From the NCBI GenBank assembly GCA_041397305.1, contig JAWKWX010000011.1, forward strand, positions 1-64,000: a DNA stretch of 64,000 nucleotides, given 5' to 3'. The notes under the pieces were generated by a model. That model was not told the origin of the DNA and ran no database searches. It saw only the letters and a list, made by a program, of their open reading frames with translations. Source of the DNA: TMP-24 sp041397305 (GTDB lineage Bacteria > Pseudomonadota > Alphaproteobacteria > Rhodobacterales > Rhodobacteraceae). The position numbers were made by a program, and so were the translations under genes. Below, piece after piece: positions 45,119 to 52,715 of this stretch (positions are counted from its first letter, which is position 1; each line of letters begins with the position of its first letter).

Positions 45119-45195
45119 TCGCTTCTCCGTGACCGCCTCTACAATTCACATCCATTAGATCAGGATTCTGTCATCACTCATACCGCTTTGGGCGC

Positions 45196-45500
45196 ACCCC
45201 TTGCGGGTCGGGCTGTCGTGAACCGAGTCAGTCGTCTCGGCCCTGCGGCTTCCATCCCTTGCGCGTGAACTGAAGTCAGCCCTGGCGGGCTGAGCGTCGT
45301 TCCTTTTTGCTTGGGGTCTGCGACCCCGTCTTCCGTCAAGACCAAGCCCTTCGTTTGATCTTCGGGCGCAGCCAGCGGTCTCCCCGTCCTTCCGCATCTT
45401 CGATTTGTGCAGGACGGGTGATCCCCCACCGCTGTCTGCGGTCTGTGACGGTCTCCCCCCACTCATTGGCGTGGGCCTAGTCCAGTTGCATGCGCAACTG
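45196..45500. promoter_or_regulatory. Hairpin-rich leader ahead of the ArdC gene
   Basis: Short perfect inverted repeats are closely spaced: CCGAG/CTCGG (45223-45240), TCAGCCC/GGGCTGA (45276-45293), GGGGTC/GACCCC (45313-45327), GTCTT/AAGAC (45328-45342), CCCGTCCT/AGGACGGG (45383-45418) and CAGTTGC/GCAACTG (45483-45500). No convincing gene lies here. The last hairpin is 25 bp before the ardC start. The layout resembles a folded single-strand promoter or a structured leader; neither can be proved from sequence. Confidence 0.5.
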
Positions 45501-45524
45501 ACTAACCAATGAAGGGAAAATCAA

Positions 45525-46424
45525 ATGAAACAAGATATTTATCAGAAAGTGACCGACAAGATCATTGCCGATCTGGAACAAGGTGAACTGACTTGGCTGA
45601 AGCCGTGGTCAGCGGGAAACATGGACGGGCGGATTGTAAAACCTCTCCGTCACAACGGAATGGCCTATAGCGGCATCAACATCCTGATGCTTTGGGGCGC
45701 GGCGATGGAAGCGGGCTATCTGTCGCCTTACTGGATGACCTTCAAACAGGCCAAAGAACTTGGCGCGAATGTGAAGAAGGGCGAACGCGGCAATCAGGTG
45801 GTCTATGCCAACAAAATCACCAAGACCGAGGAACACGAAGACGGCAGTGAGGAAGAACGCACCATTCCGTTCATGAAAGCTTACACGGTTTTCAACGTCG
45901 AACAGATCGAGGGGCTACCCGAGCACTACTACGCGAAACCCGAACCGATCCTTGAAGCCGCCGAGCGGATCGAACATGCAGACGCGTTCTTCAGCGCGAC
46001 GGGCGCAGACATTCGTTATGGCGGCAACTCGGCGCACTACAGCGGCGGCAGCGATCATGTGCAGATGCCTTACTTTGAAAGCTTCCGCAGTCCTGAAAGC
46101 TACTATGCGACCCTCGCGCACGAGCTGACGCACTGGACCAAACACCCCAAGCGCGTTGACCGTGAATTCGGGCGCAAGAAGTGGGGCGATGAAGGCTACG
46201 CAAAAGAAGAGCTTGTCGCCGAACTGGGCGCGGCGTTTCTCTGCGCCGATCTGGGGCTGACCCCCGAGGCAGGCAACGATCATGCGGCCTATATCCAAAG
46301 CTGGCTGAAGGTCTTGAAGAACGACAAGCGTGCGATCTTTTCCGCCGCAGCGCATGCGCAAAAGGCAGCGGACTTCCTTCACGCCTTCCAGCTTTCCGAA
46401 ACCGAGAAAGGAGTCGCCGCGTAA
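45525..46424 (+). CDS. ardC: ArdC-type antirestriction protein (ssDNA-binding domain plus zincin metallopeptidase)
   Basis: The 299-residue protein has the ArdC N-terminal domain (YQKVTDKIIADLEQGELTWL, PLRHNGMAYSGINILMLW, AKELGANVKKGERGNQVVYA) and a C-terminal zincin metallopeptidase with HELTHWTKHPKR and the third-ligand EELVAELGAAFL. ArdC proteins protect incoming plasmid DNA from host restriction during conjugation and bind single-stranded DNA. Length is normal for the family. It is preceded by GAAGGGAAAATCAA, which serves as ribosome site. It is followed by a small gene after 31 bp. Confidence 0.92.
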   Translation: MKQDIYQKVTDKIIADLEQGELTWLKPWSAGNMDGRIVKPLRHNGMAYSGINILMLWGAAMEAGYLSPYWMTFKQAKELGANVKKGERGNQVVYANKITKTEEHEDGSEEERTIPFMKAYTVFNVEQIEGLPEHYYAKPEPILEAAERIEHADAFFSATGADIRYGGNSAHYSGGSDHVQMPYFESFRSPESYYATLAHELTHWTKHPKRVDREFGRKKWGDEGYAKEELVAELGAAFLCADLGLTPEAGNDHAAYIQSWLKVLKNDKRAIFSAAAHAQKAADFLHAFQLSETEKGVAA

Positions 46425-46455
46425 GCGGCGGCTTCCCCAAAGGGAGGGAAAGCAC

Positions 46456-46716
46456 ATGGAAAAGCACATCATCATATGGCGCAATGTTCAGATCGAAATC
46501 ACCTTCACGCCCGACACATTCGGCATGGTCGATCACATCGAACTGCGCACTGAGAACAAGGCGCTATTGCCCGTCACCGAGACAGGCTATCGCTCGCATT
46601 TCGTGAACAAGGGAACAGTCGTCGCACTCGGCGGCGCGGTCGCCTTCGTGACCGCTTGGCTTGATCACGAAGCGGCGCGGACGGGCTGGAGCAATGACCA
46701 GCTTTCCTTCTTCTAG
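46456..46716 (+). CDS. Small conserved-looking island protein after ardC
   Basis: The 86-residue protein from MEKHIIIWRNVQIEITFTPD is preceded by a strong GGAGGGAA ribosome site. It is strand-rich at the N-terminus, ends with AFVTAWLDHEAARTGWSNDQ and has no motif I can name. Similar small proteins commonly accompany ardC in alphaproteobacterial mobile elements. It is probably co-transcribed with ardC. Confidence 0.75.
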   Translation: MEKHIIIWRNVQIEITFTPDTFGMVDHIELRTENKALLPVTETGYRSHFVNKGTVVALGGAVAFVTAWLDHEAARTGWSNDQLSFF

Positions 46717-46730
46717 CAGCGAAAAAAATT

Positions 46731-46752
46731 CGGCTGGCCTCTAGGCCAGCCG
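46731..46752 (-). terminator. Intrinsic terminator for the minus-strand small-gene pair
   Basis: CGGCTGGCCT pairs perfectly with AGGCCAGCCG around CT. On the minus strand it is followed by AATTTTTTT. It ends the 47241-46778 operon and may also stop plus-strand transcription from ardC. Confidence 0.88.
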
Positions 46753-46777
46753 AGACTTGATAGGAGAGAAGATCGGT

Positions 46778-46996
46778 CTAGTCCAACGACGGATCGTTGT
46801 CGTTGGACGCCCTCGCAAAGTCCGCGATTGTCCCACCAATCGCTGTCTCAAAGTCCTTGAAGACCACCTTGTCCATCAGCGGATACAGGTAGAGTTCTCG
46901 TGGGTGCAGGTTCGACGCGCTGACCAGCTTGTTCAGAAAGTTTTGAAAGCGCAGGTCGTATTCTAGCCGCGACGGGCTTTGGTATATCGTTGTCAT
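46778..46996 (-). CDS. Small hypothetical protein
   Basis: 72 residues (MTTIYQSPSRLEYDLRFQNF, then YLYPLMDKVVFKDFETAIGG), acidic at the end. Not recognised. Its start overlaps the previous gene by 4 bp and a strong terminator follows the stop, so it is a true second gene of a pair. Confidence 0.75.
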   Translation of the reverse strand: MTTIYQSPSRLEYDLRFQNFLNKLVSASNLHPRELYLYPLMDKVVFKDFETAIGGTIADFARASNDNDPSLD

Positions 46997-47241
46997 AGCG
47001 CGACCCTCCCGAAGCGGGCCTCACCCGCAACAAGGAGCTGCGTGCGGTAGGCGGCATCAAGCTCCTGAGCCTTCGCCAAAAGCGTACGAAAGCGCTTCAG
47101 ACCGACACGCGCCTTTGCCCTTTCTGCATAGGCCAGATCGTAAAGCTCTTTGACATCGAAGAGCGATATTTCGACTTTGTTGTCGTTCTTGGGATGAAGT
47201 ACCTTCCAGGCCTTACCCCCAATATTCTTGAATCTAATCAT
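46993..47241 (-). CDS. Small hypothetical protein
   Basis: 82 residues (MIRFKNIGGKAWKVLHPKND, LFDVKELYDLAYAERAKARV), basic and helical. Not recognised. It is the first gene of the pair and is divergent from the XRE regulator gene across a short AT-rich region, so the regulator may control both. Confidence 0.75.
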   Translation of the reverse strand: MIRFKNIGGKAWKVLHPKNDNKVEISLFDVKELYDLAYAERAKARVGLKRFRTLLAKAQELDAAYRTQLLVAGEARFGRVAL

Positions 47242-47268
47242 ATGTTTTCCCCTGTTATTAATTTACAT

Positions 47269-47284
47269 ATTCAATATAGTGAAT
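47269..47284. promoter_or_regulatory. Possible operator in AT-rich divergent promoter region
   Basis: ATTCA at 47269-47273 and TGAAT at 47280-47284 form an inverted repeat with 6-bp spacer in the 113-bp AT-rich gap between the divergent 46993-47241 gene and the XRE gene. It is a candidate binding site for that regulator. Confidence 0.35.
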
Positions 47285-47354
47285 GTTTTTATAGACAAAT
47301 GGTAAAGAATTGGTTAATGAATTGTAATTATTTAAAGAATACTTGGAAAAATTA

Positions 47355-47996
47355 ATGAATTCAGCACAAATGAGAATGGCTAGAGCCAAATTAAACCTCA
47401 GCCAAGGTGAGGTTGCAGAAGCGATTGGCGTGTCTACAAACACGCTATCTGCGGCGGAAAGCGAAAAGAGCAGCTTGTCTGCGGAAAATCTTCACAACCT
47501 GGAACTCTTCTACAGTTCAAGGGGCATTGAGTTTCTGGATTATGACGGCGTGCGTCAGGCTCCATCGGGTATTCTCACCTTCAAAGGCAGAAAGGGGTTT
47601 CGCGACTTCTACGACTATCAATACGAGAAACTGAGAAAATTCGGGGGCGATATTTGGTTATACAATGGCGTCTCTCAAAATTTCATTGAGGCTTTGGGAG
47701 CGGATTTTTTGACGATCCACAAGCAACGCATGGAGAAGATCAAGAACAAATTTACTTACCGCGTTATTGTTGAGGAGGGCGATGAAACCGCATTTGGGTC
47801 GGCCTACGCAGAGTATCGCACAATTCCTAGCGACCAATTCAACGACAAGACAATTTTTGTCTTTTGCGGCGTTCTTGCCATCGTTGATTTCTCCAACGAA
47901 CTAACAGTCACAGCAATTGAACAGCAAGGGGTTGCCTCTTCAATCAGTCAGCTGATGTTTAACTCATGGGACAAAGCGCATGTCATTGGTGCTTAA
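47355..47996 (+). CDS. XRE-family helix-turn-helix regulator with long C-terminal domain
   Basis: From MNSAQMRMARAKLNLSQGEV (47355) the 213-residue protein has a classical XRE helix-turn-helix in the first 60 residues (EVAEAIGVSTNTLSAAESEK). A larger C-terminal domain (KGFRDFYDYQYEKLRKFGGD, RVIVEEGDETAFGSAYAEYR, TIFVFCGVLAIVDFSNELTV) looks like a sensor but is not recognised. A TTG 12 bp upstream is an alternative start. It overlaps the following GNAT-like gene by 17 bp. Confidence 0.85.
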   Translation: MNSAQMRMARAKLNLSQGEVAEAIGVSTNTLSAAESEKSSLSAENLHNLELFYSSRGIEFLDYDGVRQAPSGILTFKGRKGFRDFYDYQYEKLRKFGGDIWLYNGVSQNFIEALGADFLTIHKQRMEKIKNKFTYRVIVEEGDETAFGSAYAEYRTIPSDQFNDKTIFVFCGVLAIVDFSNELTVTAIEQQGVASSISQLMFNSWDKAHVIGA

Positions 47997-48567
47997 GAAT
48001 CATTGGCAATTACCAAAGACGCGCTACGAGCATGGCGTATTAACGGGAATCTACAATCGCTCTTGGCACGAGGCGTTGTCTATCGAAACCGTCGATCCAA
48101 TTTTCGAGAATCTCGATCCACTCATGAGTCGAATGAGCGAAATGTGGGGCTGGAAAGATCAGTCTCGATACAACGAGACGGCTCTTCGTGAGAAGCTCGC
48201 TCAAGCAGGCACAAATCTTTACCACCTTCGCGACGCACGCGAAGTCGAGCCCGTCATGGGCTATGCCTTGGTGTCAGTCGTACAGCAACCGCTCAAAGAT
48301 CGTTTTTGGTCGGCCGCCAATGACCTGAACATCTTGGAGATAGACAATCTTGGACTATTTCCTGGTAACGAAGGTGGTGGACGCGGGAAGGCGTTCTTTG
48401 AAATGATCTTTGCAGAGCATTTCGCTGAGAACGATATTCTTTATTGGTCGCAACATGAAACTCATGCGCCGACGCTGACGCGCTTCTACCGCGAAAAAAT
48501 GAAGATGGAGCATCTGGCCACAGATCACGTTCCTGACTTCCGCAAGCCCGCCGCACGCGTCGCCTAA
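47980..48567 (+). CDS. GNAT-fold acyltransferase-like protein
   Basis: The 195-residue protein has EIDNLGLFPGNEGGGRGKAF at about 107-126, the beta-4/alpha-3 pattern of GNAT enzymes with G-x-G-R-G-K as acyl-CoA loop, followed by HFAENDILYWSQHETHAPTL and a final RFYREKMKM. It overlaps the XRE gene by 17 bp. The partner may be the protein that senses or limits the acyltransferase product. A toxin-antitoxin module or an AHL-synthase-like signalling pair are both possible; neither is supported by a diagnostic motif. Confidence 0.75.
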   Translation: MSLVLKNHWQLPKTRYEHGVLTGIYNRSWHEALSIETVDPIFENLDPLMSRMSEMWGWKDQSRYNETALREKLAQAGTNLYHLRDAREVEPVMGYALVSVVQQPLKDRFWSAANDLNILEIDNLGLFPGNEGGGRGKAFFEMIFAEHFAENDILYWSQHETHAPTLTRFYREKMKMEHLATDHVPDFRKPAARVA

Positions 48568-48582
48568 CATAGAGAGAAACAC

Positions 48583-48600
48583 GGCGGCCTGATGGCCGCC
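48583..48600 (+). terminator. Hairpin after the XRE-GNAT pair
   Basis: GGCGGCC pairs with GGCCGCC around TGAT, 15 bp after the GNAT stop. There is no long T-run, so it may be Rho-assisted or simply protect the 3' end. Confidence 0.5.
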
Positions 48601-48609
48601 GCGCCTGAG

Positions 48610-48789
48610 TTAGGGCGTGAACTGCCGCTTCGCGAGTTCGCGCTCGATTGTGCGCATTGTCGCAAGTGCATCGCGCTGCTCCTGAGAGCCGCGAGCAGCA
48701 GCAGAAAACGCAATGAACGCTTCTTTGCGCAATCCAAATAGTTCTGCGGTGCCAAGTGTTGCCGCTTCAAATCGTGAGACGAGTTTCAT
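48610..48789 (-). CDS. Small island protein with strong ribosome site
   Basis: The minus strand encodes 59 residues from an ATG at 48789: MKLVSRFEAATLGTAELFGL, then RKEAFIAFSAAARGSQEQRD and an ending KRQFTP. AGGAGG lies five bases upstream of the ATG. The composition is protein-like and the frame is better than the overlapping 68-codon frame in the same strand. Function unknown. Confidence 0.7.
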   Translation of the reverse strand: MKLVSRFEAATLGTAELFGLRKEAFIAFSAAARGSQEQRDALATMRTIERELAKRQFTP

Positions 48790-48825
48790 CGTATCCTCCT
48801 TTTGTTCAAGGAGGCCCCGAACCGC

Positions 48826-48966
48826 TCAGGGCCTTTCGGCCCCGCACACCATCATCCGCCCACAAAGGCACTGATGGTTCGGGTCTCTGCGGACAACGGG
48901 CTGGGGATACGCGTGGAACGCTTCGATGAGTTGACGCTGCATCACGGGTGAACCGCTATGGGACAT
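48826..48966 (-). CDS. Possible 46-residue protein
   Basis: A frame from an ATG at 48966 reads MSHSGSPVMQRQLIEAFHAY, then PQPVVRRDPNHQCLCGRMMV and CGAERP. Three cysteines near the end (CLC, VCG) could bind metal. It precedes the 59-residue gene by 37 bp, and a GGGCC/GGCCC hairpin (48829-48842) overlaps its end. It may be real or may be leader sequence. Confidence 0.35.
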   Translation of the reverse strand: MSHSGSPVMQRQLIEAFHAYPQPVVRRDPNHQCLCGRMMVCGAERP

Positions 48967-49086
48967 TTGATTGATCGGACAGAAAGCCGAAATCAGTTTG
49001 CGCTGCTTCGCCGTCTCTGAGCAGGCGGCAGGCGACTTTGCATGTTGCACACTATCGCAAGCGTCGGCAGGCGCGACCAACGGCAC

Positions 49087-49323
49087 TGGGTACGCTGAGC
49101 TCGGGCGTGTCGTGTGCTATCGGCCCCGTGCCAGTCATCCCTTTGGCTTCGGTCGGCATGTAAGAAGACACCCATAAATCCCTGGCCGAATGCGGCATCG
49201 CCTTTCAATGGCCTGCCCGCACCACCTGTCTTCGACAGCCGTGTTGACCATGACCTGCGAGCCTATGCCTTCGGCCCTTCGGGAGGGCGTTAACAAGCCA
49301 ACCCAAACCAAGGAGATAACATT
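49087..49323. other. Gap with leader hairpin
   Basis: No gene is convincing. GCCCT/AGGGC around TCGGG (49274-49288) forms a hairpin 36 bp before the next plus-strand start, like the hairpins ahead of ardC. An AAGGAG ribosome site lies at 49310-49315. Confidence 0.4.
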
Positions 49324-49557
49324 ATGGCACGCGAAGAAAACACCAACACCCAAGCCCAGAACGCCCCTGAATATCTGGCATGGCACGTCACCGAGAAGGG
49401 CGACAAGTCCTTCTGGACCAAAGTCGGCGCAGCCTGGCCGCACAAAGATGGAAAAGGCTACACGCTCCAGCTTGAGACTTGTCCGATCAATGGGCGGATC
49501 GTCCTGCGGCTTCCTCTTGAAGATGAGCCTCACTCCGAGACCGAGGGGCGCGCCTAA
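49324..49557 (+). CDS. Small conserved-looking island protein
   Basis: 77 residues (MAREENTNTQAQNAPEYLAW, HVTEKGDKSFWTKVGAAWPH, then TLQLETCPINGRIVLRLPLE). The aromatic strand pattern W-x-V-x-E-x-G-x-x-x-F-W-x-K-V-G-A-A-W resembles DUF736-like small plasmid/ICE proteins, although I am not certain of the family. It has a good ribosome site (AAGGAG, eight bases upstream). Confidence 0.75.
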   Translation: MAREENTNTQAQNAPEYLAWHVTEKGDKSFWTKVGAAWPHKDGKGYTLQLETCPINGRIVLRLPLEDEPHSETEGRA

Positions 49558-49685
49558 GCGCCCCTAAAAATCTAGTCCTGGCGCGGATTAGATATTCGAA
49601 CCCTTGTTGCGCCTTAGCAGTTAGTTAAGTGTTTAAATTCGCTCATATTATTGCTAGGCTCTCGGTGGGAAGGTGAGACTAGAAA

Positions 49686-50672
49686 GTGGACTCCAGTCTC
49701 TTTCGAAGGATAATGAGCAAAACGAGAATTTCTGCGACTTCAGTTAGGTATATCAAACTCGGTGCGGGCGGCAAATTCGAGCAAGCAGCGCTGAGCGACG
49801 GGCGATTGTACCTCGGCTATCATGAAGTTCCTCACGAAGACTGTATCGCCCGCGATTGGGAATCGATATCTCGCCTGTATCGGAACGAAGGTCATAAGGC
49901 TTTCGTCGCGAGCAATCACACCCGCCAGGTCAAAGAATTCTATGAAGAACCAGACACTTGTCTATGGATTTCCTTTATTGACGGTTCTCTTTGGTGGACG
50001 TTCGCTCATCCCGAGGTGAGCATGTGTATCGAGGACAACTGGCGCGATCTTCCTAGCGAAGCGCGCAGCCCATCGCGCTTCCGAAGCTGTTTGGACCAGT
50101 GGCACAATACCAGTGTCAATGGCGAACCTTTGGTTATGCGAAAGCTCCCTGGCTACGTCACCAAGGTTGTGTCTGGCTTTCGTGGAACGATCTGCCAAAT
50201 CGAACACTCCGACGCAGTCATCCGTGTCATCAACGGAGAGGTAGACCCACGCGTGAAAGAAGCGGCGGAAGCACGTGAGTCACTTATTTCTTCTCTGGAG
50301 AACGTAATTGATCGCCTCTACTGGAAGGATTTCGAAACCCTGATCGATCTCATTTTCCAACGGTCTGGTTGGCCGCGGGTGTCCCGCGTTGGCGGAAGTC
50401 AAAAGTTGGTCGAGTTCGAGTTGGAAAACCCAGTAACGGGTGAGAGGTCGTTCGCGCAGGTCAAGGCACAGACAGATCAAAAAACCCTTGATGAATACGT
50501 CGAGCGCTTTAGTCGCGATGTCGGCTACAAGCAGATGTTCTTCGTTTGCCATACTGCCAAGGGAAAATTGGGTACCGACAGCCCAGATGTTTTTGTGTGG
50601 ACTGGACCAAAAGTAGCAGAAATGGCGGTAAAGACGGGACTCACTGATTGGGTTTTGGAAAAGGTCCAATAA
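49686..50672 (+). CDS. Mrr-like predicted restriction endonuclease
   Basis: The 328-residue protein has an N-terminal module (YIKLGAGGKFEQAALSDGRL, LYRNEGHKAFVASNHTRQVK, TCLWISFIDGSLWWTFA) that looks like a PUA/EVE-like modified-base reader. The C-terminal nuclease domain has WKDFETLIDLIFQRSGWPRV, GGSQKLVEFELENPVTGERS and FAQVKAQTDQKTLDEY: the E...(D/E)...Q-x-K core of Mrr. It starts at GTG 49686 or ATG 49713. A type IV, modification-dependent enzyme is the best reading. It stands alone near the right end of the island. Confidence 0.75.
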   Translation: MDSSLFRRIMSKTRISATSVRYIKLGAGGKFEQAALSDGRLYLGYHEVPHEDCIARDWESISRLYRNEGHKAFVASNHTRQVKEFYEEPDTCLWISFIDGSLWWTFAHPEVSMCIEDNWRDLPSEARSPSRFRSCLDQWHNTSVNGEPLVMRKLPGYVTKVVSGFRGTICQIEHSDAVIRVINGEVDPRVKEAAEARESLISSLENVIDRLYWKDFETLIDLIFQRSGWPRVSRVGGSQKLVEFELENPVTGERSFAQVKAQTDQKTLDEYVERFSRDVGYKQMFFVCHTAKGKLGTDSPDVFVWTGPKVAEMAVKTGLTDWVLEKVQ

Positions 50673-50715
50673 CCCGAATAACTCCGTAGTTCCGCGCGCC
50701 CTTTCTCCGTTCCTG

Positions 50716-52005
50716 CTAGGGTTCAAAGCCGCGCGTTCGTCGACGTGAACGACGCATGATTTCTACGCGTTCGCGTTCGCGCTCAAGATCGGGGCGATCC
50801 ATTTCGCGAAAGCCCGCCACATCTTTCCGCAGCTGCATCAGTTCCTGGCTGGCAAGCGTTCGTTGACGTTTGATGTCGCGCTGCAAGGCTTCGCGCTCTT
50901 CGATTTGTCTGAAGATCAACACGTCCTTTTCAGCACGATCACGATGCCACGCCTTCAGCGTCTCTTGCTCGTTTTGCGCTTTGATCTTGGCGTATTGACC
51001 TGTCAGCCGATGCCAAATGCCCGAGAAACCGCGAGGCAGTCGCTTTGCTCTTTCCTTGGTTTCTGCCAACCAACGTCTTTCGTGCATTTCCGACAGTCGA
51101 ATCCGATCATCGCCATGACGCCCTACCATTTCGGCCTTGCGAAAATTGAGCATGGCCAGACGCTGTTTTGTGCTTCGTTCGGTTTCCTTGATGAACCCTT
51201 CGAGTTTTCGGGAAAGATGTTCGGAGATCCGTGCCTTAGCTTCTTCAATCGAAGGCAATCGCTTTGGATCGCCAAGCCGCGCTTCGAGCTCCTTGGTCTT
51301 CACCGACGCGTATCGGGACAAGGAATAGACTTCGCCGCGATAATCGATGGCAACGAAGCCGCGCCGATCCCCGCGCGCCAGCCAGAAACCTCTTTCCTTT
51401 AAAGCCTGTTCCAGCGAGGCGCGGTTGTCCGAAGCAGCCCAACATTGCTGAAACACTGTCTTGATCTCACGGGGATCGATGCCGACCCTCTGCGCCTGTT
51501 GCCATTCTTCTCGGGTGAAGGTGAGGGGATCACGCAGATTTCGGTCTTGCAGGCCGCGCGGCATGTCCCACTCGTGTTCAAGAAAGAGCTCACGTGACAC
51601 ATCGCGCAGTTTGGACTTGAAGTGCGGCAAGTTGATCGCGCGCATCCGCTGCGCATCGATCCGCAACCAGACGACATGGGCATGGCGTCTGCCGTCTTTT
51701 TCATGGAAGACAATGGCACGCGGCTGGTTTTCGAGACCCAGCTTCTGTTCGATCTGATCCGCAGCCTGTTCAAATACCTGGGTGCTGACGCGCGCACTAA
51801 TTGGGGGGTTCAGGCTCATCGAAAACAGATAGTTCTTGCACCGCGTGCCTCTGGCGATGGCATCGGCTTCATGCAGGGCATCGATCAGATCATCACTCAC
51901 GAAACCTGATACTTCATGCAGTTCGACATGATCATTGTCTCGTGTGGCCAAAAGATAGCGCGCCAGCTGTCCACCATCGCCCCGTTCTTTGGCTTTCAAG
52001 ATCAT
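50716..52005 (-). CDS. MobA/VirD2-type relaxase
   Basis: From MILKAKERGDGGQLARYLLA (52005) the protein is 429 residues. The relaxase HUH motif is clear: His101 in HEKDGRRHAHVVWLRID with His108 and His110. A candidate nicking tyrosine is Tyr18 in ARYLLAT. The second half is a long basic coiled coil ending RRSRRRTRGFEP. Relaxases nick oriT and pilot the strand during conjugation. It is translated by 4-bp overlap after mobC. No type IV channel genes are present in the window. Confidence 0.9.
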   Translation of the reverse strand: MILKAKERGDGGQLARYLLATRDNDHVELHEVSGFVSDDLIDALHEADAIARGTRCKNYLFSMSLNPPISARVSTQVFEQAADQIEQKLGLENQPRAIVFHEKDGRRHAHVVWLRIDAQRMRAINLPHFKSKLRDVSRELFLEHEWDMPRGLQDRNLRDPLTFTREEWQQAQRVGIDPREIKTVFQQCWAASDNRASLEQALKERGFWLARGDRRGFVAIDYRGEVYSLSRYASVKTKELEARLGDPKRLPSIEEAKARISEHLSRKLEGFIKETERSTKQRLAMLNFRKAEMVGRHGDDRIRLSEMHERRWLAETKERAKRLPRGFSGIWHRLTGQYAKIKAQNEQETLKAWHRDRAEKDVLIFRQIEEREALQRDIKRQRTLASQELMQLRKDVAGFREMDRPDLERERERVEIMRRSRRRTRGFEP

Positions 52006-52436
52006 GGCGCAGCTCCTGGAGATTTTCCGAGAGCGCGCAGCAGATCGTTGCGCAGCGCCCTGACTTCTTCGCAAGCGGCGGCGAGATCAGCCTCTGTTTC
52101 AGGTGTGACAGGCAACGAGCCTGTATTCACGGCCTTGGCAAGTTGGTTCAAGTTCGAAGACAGGCGCGACCCGCCTAAAGCGCCCAAGACGCGCCCCAAA
52201 GCTTCAGCATCCTGAATCGTCGAATTGCCTGGCTTTTTGCGCACGGCGACTTCCTCTCCGAACAGTCGCGTTCGGATATGCGCGGCCAGTGACTGACGCC
52301 CGCGTTCGGCATCTAGCCGCGCCCGCTCTTCGAAGGTAAGGCGGATGGAAAATGGCGGCGGGTAGCTGGCCTTTTCGGCCTTTGTTCTCGCCTTCCTTGA
52401 GGCTATTTCATTGAAATTATGGTCTAAAGTGCTCAT
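52002..52436 (-). CDS. mobC: MobC-like relaxosome accessory protein
   Basis: The 144-residue protein has the MobC pattern: PPFSIRLTFEERARLDAERG (ribbon-helix-helix-like start), HIRTRLFGEEVAVRKK, LGRVLGALGGSRLSSNLNQL and AVNTGSLPVTPETEADLAAA. MobC opens oriT and helps the relaxase. It is immediately upstream of the relaxase and overlaps it by 4 bp. The oriT would be expected close by, upstream of mobC. Confidence 0.88.
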   Translation of the reverse strand: MSTLDHNFNEIASRKARTKAEKASYPPPFSIRLTFEERARLDAERGRQSLAAHIRTRLFGEEVAVRKKPGNSTIQDAEALGRVLGALGGSRLSSNLNQLAKAVNTGSLPVTPETEADLAAACEEVRALRNDLLRALGKSPGAAP

Positions 52437-52575
52437 CGTCGCACCTCAGACTATTTGAGTCTATCCGTGCGAGATGGTATTCCCACTCCTCAAGCGTTTC
52501 GAACAAAACGCTGAGCTCTTCGTCCGAAAGGGAATTGAACTGGGAGTTCAATCCTTTTCCCTTCGGGCGCACCAT
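52417..52575 (-). CDS. Possible small protein upstream of mobC
   Basis: A frame from an ATG at 52575 encodes MVRPKGKGLNSQFNSLSDEE, then LSVLFETLEEWEYHLARIDS and ends DDEHFRP, 52 residues. It overlaps the mobC start by 20 bp. The helical acidic centre looks protein-like. An in-frame ATG 16 codons upstream is possible. It also covers a tRNA-like segment (see att candidate), so the frame could be incidental. Confidence 0.45.
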   Translation of the reverse strand: MVRPKGKGLNSQFNSLSDEELSVLFETLEEWEYHLARIDSNSLRCDDEHFRP

Positions 52576-52586
52576 CTTTTCCCGAA
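52544..52586 (+). other. tRNA-Thr-like segment, possible attachment-site remnant
   Basis: Three blocks match the tRNA-Thr/left-end sequence in order: GAGTTCAATCCT (12 of 12, 52544-52555; compare 19648-19659), GCACCATCT (9 of 9, 52569-52577; compare 19668-19676) and CCCGAA (52581-52586; compare 19688-19693). Spacing between blocks differs by a few bases. It may be a diverged attR or an older att copy; chance cannot be excluded. Confidence 0.35.
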
Positions 52587-52715
52587 TCCAACGTCGTCCG
52601 CGCGCCCGCAGTGCGCTGCTCATTGCCGCGCAGCAGCCCTGCCCCTGAGGGCGCTGGACCCCTCCCGGATAATGGTTAACGCCCCGCCCGACGCAATGGC
52701 AGGCCCACGTCCTAC

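Noticed and set aside
45155..45466. 103- and 94-codon minus-strand frames before ardC
   Set aside because: They coincide with the hairpin-rich leader, have mutually overlapping frames, and low-complexity Arg/Gly translations.
47980..48567. LuxI-type AHL synthase
   Set aside because: Size and GNAT-like loop are compatible, but the LuxI invariant N-terminal residues (RxxxF...W) are not seen in order and the partner is XRE, not LuxR.
48564..48770. 68-codon minus-strand frame
   Set aside because: Overlaps the better 59-residue gene at 48610-48789, which has a strong ribosome site.
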